Source: Periconia sp. R9002 (Eukaryota; Ascomycota; Dothideomycetes; Pleosporales; Periconiaceae). Taken from it: DNA of 64,000 nt. Both the position numbers and the translations under genes were made by a program. The notes beneath the pieces are model-generated. The model was not told the DNA's origin. It worked only from the letters and a program-made list of their open reading frames with translations, and ran no database searches. Shown here one piece after another: positions 1 through 9,151 of the stretch (its first letter is position 1; each line of letters starts with the position of its first letter). Location: contig JAMAHW010000031.1 of the NCBI GenBank assembly GCA_023627715.1, forward strand, positions 333,732 through 397,731. Reading direction: 5' to 3'.

Positions 1-537
1 CGAGAGGAAAAGAAAAAGAGACGATAATGTTAATGACATTCACAATTGCGCAAGTAGTGCATACGTTATAAAGAGTAAGCAGACTGCATTTAAGAAGCCC
101 ACGCGCATTCTCTTAATATCGCCATCAATCATAGGTCTCAGAAGTAGGGAGAGGCGAAATCACTGATAGGGAGGGGGGGAGAAGAACTGTTAAGCATGTT
201 TCAATTCGTACCTATATTAGGCATAATAAGATAAGTCAGTTACCGCCCCCCTTGGTGCCACCGGACAGCGAGACCGAGTTTATGTTCGACAAAATATGTC
301 CATACACGAACCAAGTTGAGATGATGCTCTTGCTTGCATGCCTGACAGAACCACGTTGTTGGACCCGCTCTTGAAATGCCGAATTGCCCAATGTAATAAC
401 CCTGAGTTGTAGACACCTGATCGATATTCTGTATTGTCTGCTACTACGTAGCCATAAAGGTCCAGATGGATGGGGGGTTCGGTTCTTTTAATAAGGATGT
501 GCGAATCGAATTTGTGTCTTTCACAAACCAAGGCCCA
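1..537. other. Left-edge non-coding stretch
   Basis: No convincing gene is seen here. A minus-strand open frame lies just downstream of the candidate gene ending at 538 and contains some protein-like sequence (around 330-480), so it could be a further exon or a decayed 3' part of that gene. I cannot join it with a convincing intron. Confidence 0.4.
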
Positions 538-1397
538 TTAATCGATGTTACAACCAAACCCATCAACTCCAACAATAACAAGATTGGTGGGGGGTTTGGA
601 TGAAATTTGTGGTTCCAATAACGAGAGGATGGTCTTTGTGAAAGCCTTGCATTTGGCTCCGGGGAAAATCGAAAATGGTGCTTCAATGCGAAGGGCTTTA
701 CGTCCTTCGAGAGTTAGCCGCTGCCAGCTGTCCAACCCTAAGGTTATATTGCCCTTTTGTTCTCCCCGTACAAAGAGTTTTACTTGCGGTGCTTGGGCAT
801 ACTCATCCAAGAAATCTTGATAGTGGGTTTGGGCAACATAGGCTATTTGAAACCATCCCCGATTGATAGTGTTGCAGCTCTCAGAAGAATATTTAGTCAA
901 TTCAAATGCTTCGTAAACGGAATGGTAGTGGCGGACAAGTCCTTTATGAAAGGACAGTCTGATGTTCCCTTTCTTAGTCTCATCGGCCTGATCAATGAAA
1001 AGACTTCCTTTACAGCAACCGAATGTTCGCTATACATCGCGATGCTGTATACAATGCGAAGATATCACAGAAAAAAAAATGTGGATCGCATATCGTCGTC
1101 ATCCAATACCTCTGTAATGGTGCATTATTTGAGGTTACTATAAGGTCATTGCACTATGTCTTGAGGTTACTTTTCTACCTCCCAGAACTCAAACATTATG
1201 TTGTGCGCAGTATCAAGCCTACCACGAAATACCACTTTGGCAAACTGTTTAGGATTACGAAACGTATCTGGATCAATTTTACAAGGTTTCCCAATTACTT
1301 GATTGCTTGTGAAAATGTGCGAAGAATCGTGCGCGAAACTGATGCATGATACACTACAGCTACAAGTGCCACGAGAAACTGTCCAAGATATGTACAT
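538..1397 (-). CDS. Candidate two-exon gene, unknown protein (about 236 aa)
   Basis: I do not recognise this protein. Proposed exons are 1397-1179 (starting at a true ATG) and 1029-538 (ending in TAA). Both have whole codon numbers, so the join is in frame. The donor would be GAG|GTAGAA and the acceptor TATAG|CGA. The intron of 149 nt is long for this locus and its donor is weak. The two frames read as ordinary mixed-composition protein rather than low complexity, for example PKQFAKVVFRGRLDTAHN in exon 1 and GSLFIDQADETKKGNIRLSF in exon 2. No signal peptide, membrane segment or known motif stands out. The gene could have another upstream exon, extra introns, or be decaying. It faces away from the BRCT gene, whose start is 328 bp away. 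Confidence 0.38.
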
Positions 1398-1725
1398 ATT
1401 TAAAGATCTTTGAAATAGTGTATAAGAAATCGAAATATTCTACACAATATAGTGTGTGCATAGATAGTGACTTAGGTGAATTGTGATGTCGTGTTGCGGA
1501 TACATGAGTGAAGACGAGGTGCCAAGACATATCTAGCCTGTTATCGGCTAGCGCGGTTACTGGGGCAACGATAAACAAATAAGTGACGACCCCAGCACCT
1601 TCTAACCTCCACTCTCATACACTTCATCCACCACCACACACCACCACACACCACCACAAATACCACCACAAATACCACCACAGCACTACACTCATAGACA
1701 TCTAGAAACCCAGGAAGCCTTAAGC
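1398..1725. promoter_or_regulatory. Promoter/leader region of the BRCT gene
   Basis: Non-coding. The last 100 bases before the BRCT start codon contain a CCACCACACA-type microsatellite (about 1628-1684) on the coding strand, a pyrimidine/adenine-rich leader free of G. It lies between two divergent reading frames if the candidate gene at 538-1397 is real. Confidence 0.4.
1628..1684. repeat. CCACCACA-type microsatellite
   Basis: Imperfect repeats of CCACCACACA and ACAAATACCACC immediately upstream of the BRCT protein start codon at 1726, probably transcribed as leader. Confidence 0.75.
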
Positions 1726-4146
1726 ATGGTCGCCACACGTTCTGGCGCCCGCAAAAAGGCACCAGAGGTCGAGGTTCCTGCCGCCTCGACGTTGAACGCG
1801 CCTCCAAAGAGAGCAGCGACCAAAAAGCGCAAGGCAACTGAGGATGCACCTGCCGAGACTGCAAGCAAGCTCGCCAGGGCTACCAAAGCCAACCCAAAAG
1901 TCATGAAACCCGCCGCTTCGACTGTCGCCCCGAAAGCAACCTCCAAGGCGCCTGCCCGAGCAACGCGCACGACAAGAACGCGTAAAGAGCCCGACGCGAC
2001 GAATGAGTCACAGTCTGAGCCCCAGCCACAACCTCAGGAAGCGCTCCAGCCACAGCAGCCTGCGGCCGAGAAGCCCAAGCGCGGACGGAAAGCTGCACCC
2101 ACCACAAAAGTCGAGCAGCCCGTATCAGAGCCCGCGAAGAAAGTCACCCGAGGACGCAAGCCGACGGCAGCACCCATTAGCGCTGTGCTTGAACCTACTG
2201 AGGAACATCTTCCTGCACCTCCAGAGCCAGTGAAGGCAACGCGGGGTCGTAAAATCGCAGCTGCCTCAACATCTACACTCAAAGCACCTGCGCGCAAGGC
2301 CGTTAGGAAGCCTAAAGTCACGGCCCAGCCTGCAGCAGAAGTCTTGGAGGACCCTCTTGCGGAGTTTCCCAATTACCCGTCCACTCCCGCGCATATCAAA
2401 GCGCCTCTCTCGAATGCCGATGCCTTGGCCGAGCTTGTGCGATCCTATCCATCCACACCTGCGCATATACAAGCGCCTATCTCAAATGTCGATGCTTTGG
2501 CCGAGCTTGCGAAGGGTTACCCATCCACACCAGCGCATATACAAGCGCCGCTTTCCAACGCCAATGCTTTGGCCGAGCTCGTCAAGTCGTATCCGGCCAC
2601 ACCAGCACATATCAAAGCACCTCTCTCGAATACTGAGGCTTTGGCTGAACTCGCGAAAGATTATCCAACAACTCCAGCACATATCAAAGCACCTCTATCT
2701 AATACTGCTGCTTTGGCTGAGCTTGCAAAATCATACCCTTCCACTCCAGCCCATATTCAGGCGACTCTCTCGAACATCAATGCTTTGGGTGAAATCGCGC
2801 AAGGCTACCCATCCACACCAGCACATATCAAAGCTCCCCTCTCGAATACTGAGGCATTGGCCGAACTCGCAAAGTCTTATCCATCCACACCGGCGCACAT
2901 CAAGGCTCCTATATCCAATGCTAATGCTCTGGCTGAGCTCGCGAAAGGCTATCCAACAACCCCAGCACACATTAAAGCTCCTTTGTCCAACGCTGAGGGC
3001 TTGGCCGAACTCGCAAAAGGTTACCCAACGACCCCAGCTCACATTAAGGGTCCTATATTCAATGCTGAAGCGTTAGCCGAACTCGCAAAGTCTTATCCAT
3101 CGACGCCGGCTCATATACAGGCGCCTGTCTCCACTCCACGCAAACAAATTGAATTGCCTGATGACTTTGAGGAGACCATCCAAGAAGTCCTCGGTTCCCG
3201 CCCGCACACTCCAGATGTGGATGACAGCTCAACCGATATGGAGGACATTTCATTTGAAGACCCCCAAATCTCTTCCCCTGCGCAAGGCAAAGAGAATGTG
3301 AGTCTCAAAGAGAGTCCCGCTGTCATGAACGCTGTTTCGCCAGTTATGTTCGCTCCCTCTCTTCCAGCGCCTGTGCCTGCTTCTCCTACTAAGTCTGCTC
3401 TACGATCTCCGCTAAAGACCATCTCCCAAACCCCTAAGAAGGTTGTGACATGGCAGGAGGAATCTGAGGGTGTTGCCCCAAGCGAGGATGAACCTCTCCG
3501 TGGCATGACATTCTTTGTCGACGTCATGTCCAATGGCCGAGATCAGTCATTCCTCTTCACTACGCTGCTCGAAGATCTAGGAGCCAAAGTTGTTCCGGAC
3601 TACAACGAGCATACGTACTTGACACACGTCCTCTGGAAAGAAGGAAAGATGTCTACTTTAGAATTGGTAGCTGAATCTCACGGCAAAGTGAAATGCGTCA
3701 ATGTCGGTTGGGTCTTGGACTCGGAGAAGAACAAGAAACGAATGGACGAGACTCCTTATCTTGTTGATTTGAGCTGGTTTGCCGCGAAACCGGCGCCTTT
3801 CACTCCCGCCAAAACCCCCTCACGCTGGCTGGCAACCTACGAGGAGAAGTCAAGTTCTATCAAAGCTATCCCGAATACACCGACGTCGTCTGAATTTGAC
3901 AGGTCTATCAATTTTGATGACAAGGAGAATTCTGAATTGGGTATCTACTTTCAAGATTATGCCAAAACAGCTCCTCGTCCCAAGGCGTCCTGGCTCACGA
4001 ACAAATCACCATTGAAGACGCCATCAAAGCCAAGCTTCCTTCTACAACAGCCTATCAAAGCATTCTCGACTGCCAAAAAGCGAGACGCCACTGAGAGCTT
4101 CGGCAACTTTGCCATGGCTCCACCAAAGAAGCTGCGATTTGTCTAG
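1726..4146 (+). CDS. BRCT-domain protein with ten 24-residue TPAHI repeats
   Basis: Single exon of 806 residues, starting at the first ATG of the frame. Residues 1-215 are very basic and Ala/Pro/Lys-rich. They hold three AT-hook-like cores: KRGRK near 118, TRGRK at 141 and TRGRK at 172. Residues 217-456 are ten head-to-tail 24-residue repeats (consensus YPSTPAHIKAPLSNxxALAE followed by LAKS), then a partial eleventh. An acidic and S/T-P-rich linker follows. Residues about 592-682 form one BRCT domain, recognisable from FVDVMSNGRDQSF and the conserved Trp in NVGWVLDSE. The C-terminal tail carries several S/T-P-x-K sites. BRCT domains bind phosphopeptides or partners in DNA-damage and cell-cycle proteins, and AT-hooks bind the DNA minor groove. 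A nuclear chromatin-associated role is therefore an inference. I know no characterised protein with this exact layout. Confidence 0.9.
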   Translation: MVATRSGARKKAPEVEVPAASTLNAPPKRAATKKRKATEDAPAETASKLARATKANPKVMKPAASTVAPKATSKAPARATRTTRTRKEPDATNESQSEPQPQPQEALQPQQPAAEKPKRGRKAAPTTKVEQPVSEPAKKVTRGRKPTAAPISAVLEPTEEHLPAPPEPVKATRGRKIAAASTSTLKAPARKAVRKPKVTAQPAAEVLEDPLAEFPNYPSTPAHIKAPLSNADALAELVRSYPSTPAHIQAPISNVDALAELAKGYPSTPAHIQAPLSNANALAELVKSYPATPAHIKAPLSNTEALAELAKDYPTTPAHIKAPLSNTAALAELAKSYPSTPAHIQATLSNINALGEIAQGYPSTPAHIKAPLSNTEALAELAKSYPSTPAHIKAPISNANALAELAKGYPTTPAHIKAPLSNAEGLAELAKGYPTTPAHIKGPIFNAEALAELAKSYPSTPAHIQAPVSTPRKQIELPDDFEETIQEVLGSRPHTPDVDDSSTDMEDISFEDPQISSPAQGKENVSLKESPAVMNAVSPVMFAPSLPAPVPASPTKSALRSPLKTISQTPKKVVTWQEESEGVAPSEDEPLRGMTFFVDVMSNGRDQSFLFTTLLEDLGAKVVPDYNEHTYLTHVLWKEGKMSTLELVAESHGKVKCVNVGWVLDSEKNKKRMDETPYLVDLSWFAAKPAPFTPAKTPSRWLATYEEKSSSIKAIPNTPTSSEFDRSINFDDKENSELGIYFQDYAKTAPRPKASWLTNKSPLKTPSKPSFLLQQPIKAFSTAKKRDATESFGNFAMAPPKKLRFV
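2374..3093 (+). repeat. In-frame tandem repeat, 72 bp x 10
   Basis: Ten consecutive 72-bp units encode 24 residues each, beginning YPxTPAHI. A truncated unit begins at 3094. The DNA units differ at many third positions (for example cca/cct/ccg for proline) while the amino-acid pattern is kept, so the array is old or under purifying selection, not a recent expansion. Because 72 is a multiple of three, the other frames also stay open across it. Confidence 0.95.
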
Positions 4147-5094
4147 ATGCATCTGCCATCCCCATTTCTCTCTATCGCGGCTTGAGGGTTATGTCCTTGG
4201 GTTGAGGCTGTCCGTAAGGAATTTGACTCCCCTCGAACCAACCCAACATTGCCAGGTGGAAAGAGACGGGTTGAAGGCGATGCTTGCTAGACATCAGTTT
4301 CTTTAAATTTTGTGGTATGGAATCAACAGTGAATAGCATTGGCATTTTGTGAGTTTGAATATGGCGTTTTGAGGGGGTTTTGCATAGCCATGGATAAGAC
4401 AAGCAACCACGGGTATATTCACGATGGAAATGGCGTTTATGGATGTTTCCACGAGGATGGAATACATATGGGATTTGCTTTTTGGCGTTTATGTATGTTT
4501 ATTACGATGGGCACGGATTGGAGTTTGCATTTTCTGGGGTGGTGAATTCAGCACTACGAATACTGGCTGGAATTTGCTTTTATGGCGTTTTCGATGTTTA
4601 TCATCGGACGGAGTGGGATTTTGTTTGAGACACTGTTTCTGTATCATTATCCACTCTCCGTATGAAATGAGAGCAGCCATCCAACTTGACTGGAAGTGCC
4701 ATTTATGTGCCTGTGACCTGTGCATGTGGCTAACATCTCGAGGTGGTGCACAATGGAATGCGCTAAAGCCTCCACAACAACTTTCCATCATAACAATAAC
4801 ATTTGTCACCCTTCATGATTTTGTATGCCTTCACTTGATTTAGACGAACAAAGGCAATGATAACTGTTTGATAGATATGTAAGTGGAAGAGGAATGACTC
4901 GTGGCATAACGATGAGATGGTCGAGCTGACTCTGATCTTGGCGACGCGGTAATCGCGAGGGCACATCATCACGTCATTGACGCGGAGTCACAAGGCAGCC
5001 TTCACTCACTCTCACCATGCTTCCACAGCCGCACCCTTGACGTCGCGAGCAGAGAATTAATGTTCTTTCTTTTGTCTGAAGCTACACAGACGCC
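4147..5094. other. Intergenic between BRCT gene and RAD2 gene
   Basis: No gene supported. The first half holds a degenerate minisatellite (4423-4630). The second half is the RAD2 promoter/leader. Open frames here have no protein-like composition. Confidence 0.5.
4423..4630. repeat. Degenerate minisatellite, period about 49 bp
   Basis: Four diverged units. GGATTTGC/GGAGTTTGC/GGAATTTGC/GGATTTTG-type starts lie at about 4471, 4520, 4569 and 4616, preceded by a more divergent unit at about 4423. The core TGGCGTTT recurs at 4431, 4483 and 4583, and a lone copy is at 4362. Confidence 0.65.
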
Positions 5095-8000
5095 ATGGGT
5101 GTTACCGGCCTGTGGACTGTTCTGCAACCCTGCGCGCGGCCGATCAGGATAGAAACGCTGAACAAGAAGCGACTCGCCGTCGATGCGTCCATCTGGATTT
5201 ACCAGTTTCTCAAAGCCGTACGCGACAAGGAAGGAAATGCGCTGCGTAACAGCCATATCGTTGGCTTCTTCCGCCGAATATGCAAACTCCTTTTTATCGG
5301 CATCAAACCCGTCTTCGTTTTCGACGGTGGCGCACCGGCGCTCAAAAGACAAACGATCAGCAACCGCAAGTCGCGTCGCGAAGGAAGACGAGAAGATGCC
5401 CTGAAAACGGCAGGAAAACTTCTTGCCATCCAAATGCAGAGGGCTGCAGAGGAAGAAGAAAAGAAAAGGAAAGAGGATGTCAGACATCCAAGGGAAGAGC
5501 CCGAGGAAACGATACCGGAGGATATTGTGTACGCGGACGAAATCCTGCAGACTCCCCAGGAGCGCATTCAAAATCGAAAGTTCAAGAAGAAGGATCAATA
5601 TCATTTGCCTGAGCTGGGTGTCTCGTTGGCAGAAATGGGCCAGCCTAATGACCCAAGGATCATGAGCTTGGAGGAACTCGAGGAATATGCAAGACAGTTT
5701 GATACTGGCGAAGACATCAACGTCTATGATTTTTCCAAAATTGACTTCGATAGCCCGTTCTTCATAAGTCTCCCTGCATCCGATCGATACAATATTCTAA
5801 ATGCTGCGAGGCTGAGGAGTCGCCTCAGGATGGGATATTCAAAGGATCAGCTGGATACTATGTTCCCCAATCGCATGGACTTCTCTCGGTTTCAAATTGA
5901 GAGAGTGCGCGAGCGCAACGAGCTTACCCAACGCCTGATGAACCTCAATGGCATGTCTGATGATACCACGTTCGGTTCAAATCGTGTTGCTGGTGATAAG
6001 GGGAGAGAGTATGTGTTAGTCAAGAATGATGGCGTAGAGGGCGGTTGGGCGCTTGGAGTAGTTACGAACAAAGACGAAGGAAAGGCTCACAAACCTATTG
6101 ATGTCGATTATGTGCCACCTACAGAGCCAGGCGATGAAGAATGGGAGGATGAGGATGATTTTGAGGATGTACCAATCGAAGGCCTAAACCGGCTCCCAAA
6201 ACCAAAGCCCGGACTCACCGCAAAGGACAAAGAGGGCAGGGACTTCATTTCGCGCGAGGTCGCTAGACGTCGGCAAGCATCCTCTAATTCAAACAATAAG
6301 CGATTTGCTGGGTCTAAACCATCAAAGCCAGCATCAGCTTTAACCCAAGACCCTGATTCGCTATTCCTAGCGGAAGAGAATGACGAAGAAGAGTGGGAAC
6401 AAGTGCCAGTAGATGGGCACGATGACCTTTTCGAGGATCAAGGGGACGGCCAAGACGATTATGAGGAACAGCAACTTCAGAAAGCCATTGCTCTGTCAAT
6501 GCAACAAGGCGGAGAGGAAATAGATGAGGATTCCGAAGAGGACATAGTTCGAGAGGTCTTTCATCAAGAGCGTGCCAAAGAGGTCAACCCATTTGCGATG
6601 ACCAGAGGCTCTGGCATGGCTATTGCGAGGCTAGCCAATCAGCGCAGTACCAAAGCTGCCCCTAGTGCTCCTTTCAATGCTAGCGATAGCGACGATGATA
6701 TGGACCTCCAAGCCGCCCTCGCGGAGTCAAGGAAATCCAAACGATCTACAGTAGCCCGACGTTCTCCACCAAAACCTTCTATACCTATCCTTACGACGTC
6801 ATCTACGAAAAAATCAACGAACGCGCCCGGATTCGATGGCCCTCTTCCATTCGAAAAACTGAACCTCGGAAATTCCTTGTTAGGCAAAAAGAAGATGCAA
6901 AAATTGGAGGAATCAAATGCCGGTGGCTTTGAGAAGGACCCAGAGGACGGTAAAAAGAAAACAGCAGAACCCTTACCGCCATGGTTCAATGCTGGACGAG
7001 ACGTCACCGTGGAAATGAGTGCCTTGCGTCAAGAGGAGAAGGAGAATTGGGAGCAAGCTCGAAAAGAACATGACGAATATTACCAATTCCAAGAACGCCC
7101 GAGTTTGCGTAAGCACAATGAATCAGAGGTCATCGACTTAGAAACTCCGTCGCAAGTAGAGCATAAAGAAGTACTCACGGTGCTTTCGGATGATGAAGTA
7201 GAGGAAAGTGTGAAAGATGGGGGTAGGATTGGGGACCAGCCTTCAACGAGTGACTTGGCAGACAAAATCCGAGTTGATCCCCCACAACCGCCGATAGAAG
7301 ACCCAGAGTTGACTCTTCCTCAGAACAAGGCTGGAACAGGGAAAGGCCCCTTTATGGCTGAGTCTGATGACGAACCTGTGGAATGGTCAGACAGTGAGCC
7401 CGAAGTTGAACAACGAAAAAGAATGGAGGCAAACGCTGCGGCCTCACCACCTCAGATCACAAAATCACCATCTCCAGAGTTTGAGGATGTGCCCATGACA
7501 ACAGAAACAGGTTCTGCCATCGGCTTGACAAAGTCGCCATCACCAGAATTTGAAGATGTTCCCATGCAAAGTGGACCGGATTTGACACTGCCGGATAACT
7601 CACCCACGCCGTTGACAAAAGAAACTTCGATAGACATATCGCCCCCAAGGCGCCGGCGTCAAGTGTCCCCGCAGAGACTTCAAGGTCCAGAGGATCTCGA
7701 ACTTCCTATCGTACCCCCCGAACTTTCAGTAGGCCAAGATGTCCCAGTTGAAATTCCAGACGACGACTCAGATCAGTACTCAGACCCGGAAGATGCAGAA
7801 CTGCTGGCCTCTCTCGCCAAAGAAGCTGAAGAACATACACGCTTTGCGCAAGAACTGAGCAACAATCCCAGAGCAAATGTGGATTTCAATGAAGAACTCA
7901 AACAACTTCGCGCGCAGCAAAAGAAAGATCGCAGGGATGCAGATGAGGTCACGCAAACCATGATCGCAGAATGCCAACACCTGCTTACTCTCTTCGGACT

Positions 8001-9015
8001 CCCCTACATCACAGCGCCCATGGAAGCCGAAGCGCAATGCGCCGAACTCGTGAATCTGGGTCTAGTGGACGGCATCGTGACCGACGACTCGGATACGTTC
8101 CTCTTCGGCGGCACACGCGTATACAAGAACATGTTCAACGCAGCCAAGTTCGTAGAATGCTACCTCGCATCCGACCTTACTTCCGAATTCGCCCTCACAC
8201 GCGACAAACTCATCGACATCGCCCAACTCCTCGGCTCAGACTACACCGCCGGCATCCCAGGCATCGGCCCCGTGACGGCCCTCGAACTCCTCTCTGAATT
8301 CCAATCCCTCACCGCCTTCAAAGAATGGTGGACCGGCGTCCAGGACGGCACCATCCCAAAGGACGCCGACAAATCTAGCCCCTTCCGTCGTCGCTTCCGT
8401 CGCTCCCAAGCTACAAAGCTCTTCCTCCCGACCATGTTCCCAGACCCCCGCGTCGCAGAAGCGTACTTGCACCCGGAAGTCGACGACAGTCCCGAGCCTT
8501 TCCAATGGGGCGTCCCTGACCTCGACGCCCTGCGCTCGTTCCTCTCGAGCCAGATTGGCTGGAGCAAAGAGCGCACCGATGAGATTCTCGTGCCCGTCAT
8601 CAAGGATATGAATCGTAGGGAGAAGGAGGGTACGCAGGCGAATATCACGAGATTTTTTGAAGGTGGGGTTGGCGCGGGTGCGTTTGCGCCACGGGCAAGG
8701 GCAGAGCCGAAGAAAGGGAAAGGTGCGAGGTTGGGGGCTGCGTTGAATAGGTTGGCGGCAAAGGAGAAGAGTGGCGGTGTTGTGGATGGAAATGCGCAAG
8801 TTGATGGCGAGGTGGCCGGTGGGGAGGCTGCTGCTTCTGCTTCGGGCACGGAGGGTGGGAGTAAGGGGAAACGGGGGAGAGGGAGGGGGAAGAGAGCGGC
8901 TGCTGATGCGGTGACTGTTGAGGACGGGGAGGATGCTGATGGAGGAGATGATGAAGATGAGACATATACTGAGCCTAGTAAGAAAAAGGCTCGGAGGACA
9001 AGGAAGAAGAATTGA
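5095..9015 (+). CDS. RAD2: XPG/Rad2-family structure-specific DNA repair endonuclease
   Basis: Intronless, 1306 residues. The N-terminal nuclease domain begins MGVTGLWTVLQPCARPI and carries the catalytic acidic residues Asp30 (AVDAS) and Asp77 (FVFDGG). A long acidic spacer follows. It contains two ubiquitin-interacting-motif-like helices (about 455-475, core LQKAIALSMQQ, and about 533-550, core LQAALAESRK). The internal nuclease domain starts near 955 and shows EAEAQCAEL, TDDSDTFLFG and the helix-hairpin-helix region GIPGIGPVTALEL. A PIP-box-like QANITRFF sits near 1181, followed by a basic Gly/Ala-rich tail. In yeast and mammals this enzyme makes the 3' incision in nucleotide excision repair. 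All expected catalytic motifs are visible, so function is secure. Its 3' end converges on the KMO gene with 136 bp between stop codons. Confidence 0.97.
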   Translation: MGVTGLWTVLQPCARPIRIETLNKKRLAVDASIWIYQFLKAVRDKEGNALRNSHIVGFFRRICKLLFIGIKPVFVFDGGAPALKRQTISNRKSRREGRREDALKTAGKLLAIQMQRAAEEEEKKRKEDVRHPREEPEETIPEDIVYADEILQTPQERIQNRKFKKKDQYHLPELGVSLAEMGQPNDPRIMSLEELEEYARQFDTGEDINVYDFSKIDFDSPFFISLPASDRYNILNAARLRSRLRMGYSKDQLDTMFPNRMDFSRFQIERVRERNELTQRLMNLNGMSDDTTFGSNRVAGDKGREYVLVKNDGVEGGWALGVVTNKDEGKAHKPIDVDYVPPTEPGDEEWEDEDDFEDVPIEGLNRLPKPKPGLTAKDKEGRDFISREVARRRQASSNSNNKRFAGSKPSKPASALTQDPDSLFLAEENDEEEWEQVPVDGHDDLFEDQGDGQDDYEEQQLQKAIALSMQQGGEEIDEDSEEDIVREVFHQERAKEVNPFAMTRGSGMAIARLANQRSTKAAPSAPFNASDSDDDMDLQAALAESRKSKRSTVARRSPPKPSIPILTTSSTKKSTNAPGFDGPLPFEKLNLGNSLLGKKKMQKLEESNAGGFEKDPEDGKKKTAEPLPPWFNAGRDVTVEMSALRQEEKENWEQARKEHDEYYQFQERPSLRKHNESEVIDLETPSQVEHKEVLTVLSDDEVEESVKDGGRIGDQPSTSDLADKIRVDPPQPPIEDPELTLPQNKAGTGKGPFMAESDDEPVEWSDSEPEVEQRKRMEANAAASPPQITKSPSPEFEDVPMTTETGSAIGLTKSPSPEFEDVPMQSGPDLTLPDNSPTPLTKETSIDISPPRRRRQVSPQRLQGPEDLELPIVPPELSVGQDVPVEIPDDDSDQYSDPEDAELLASLAKEAEEHTRFAQELSNNPRANVDFNEELKQLRAQQKKDRRDADEVTQTMIAECQHLLTLFGLPYITAPMEAEAQCAELVNLGLVDGIVTDDSDTFLFGGTRVYKNMFNAAKFVECYLASDLTSEFALTRDKLIDIAQLLGSDYTAGIPGIGPVTALELLSEFQSLTAFKEWWTGVQDGTIPKDADKSSPFRRRFRRSQATKLFLPTMFPDPRVAEAYLHPEVDDSPEPFQWGVPDLDALRSFLSSQIGWSKERTDEILVPVIKDMNRREKEGTQANITRFFEGGVGAGAFAPRARAEPKKGKGARLGAALNRLAAKEKSGGVVDGNAQVDGEVAGGEAAASASGTEGGSKGKRGRGRGKRAAADAVTVEDGEDADGGDDEDETYTEPSKKKARRTRKKN

Positions 9016-9151
9016 GTAGGGTTGGCAGATTGGTTTTTATACCAAAATGTCTAAACATTTCTAAATTTTCATGATTTGGAGATGTCCTGTGTGCTATGTA
9101 CTTGATTATTATTCTTACATTCTTGTCCAAGACGGATGGCCAGACATCCCA

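Noticed and set aside
2357..3076. 239-codon plus-strand frame inside the BRCT repeat array, and minus-strand frames over it
   Set aside because: The 72-bp repeat keeps other frames open automatically. They contain only repeated Ile/His/Arg-rich or Cys/Gly-rich sequence.
8236..8849. Two minus-strand frames of 187 and 202 codons opposite the RAD2 nuclease domain
   Set aside because: They are antisense shadows of a clearly conserved domain with biased third positions.
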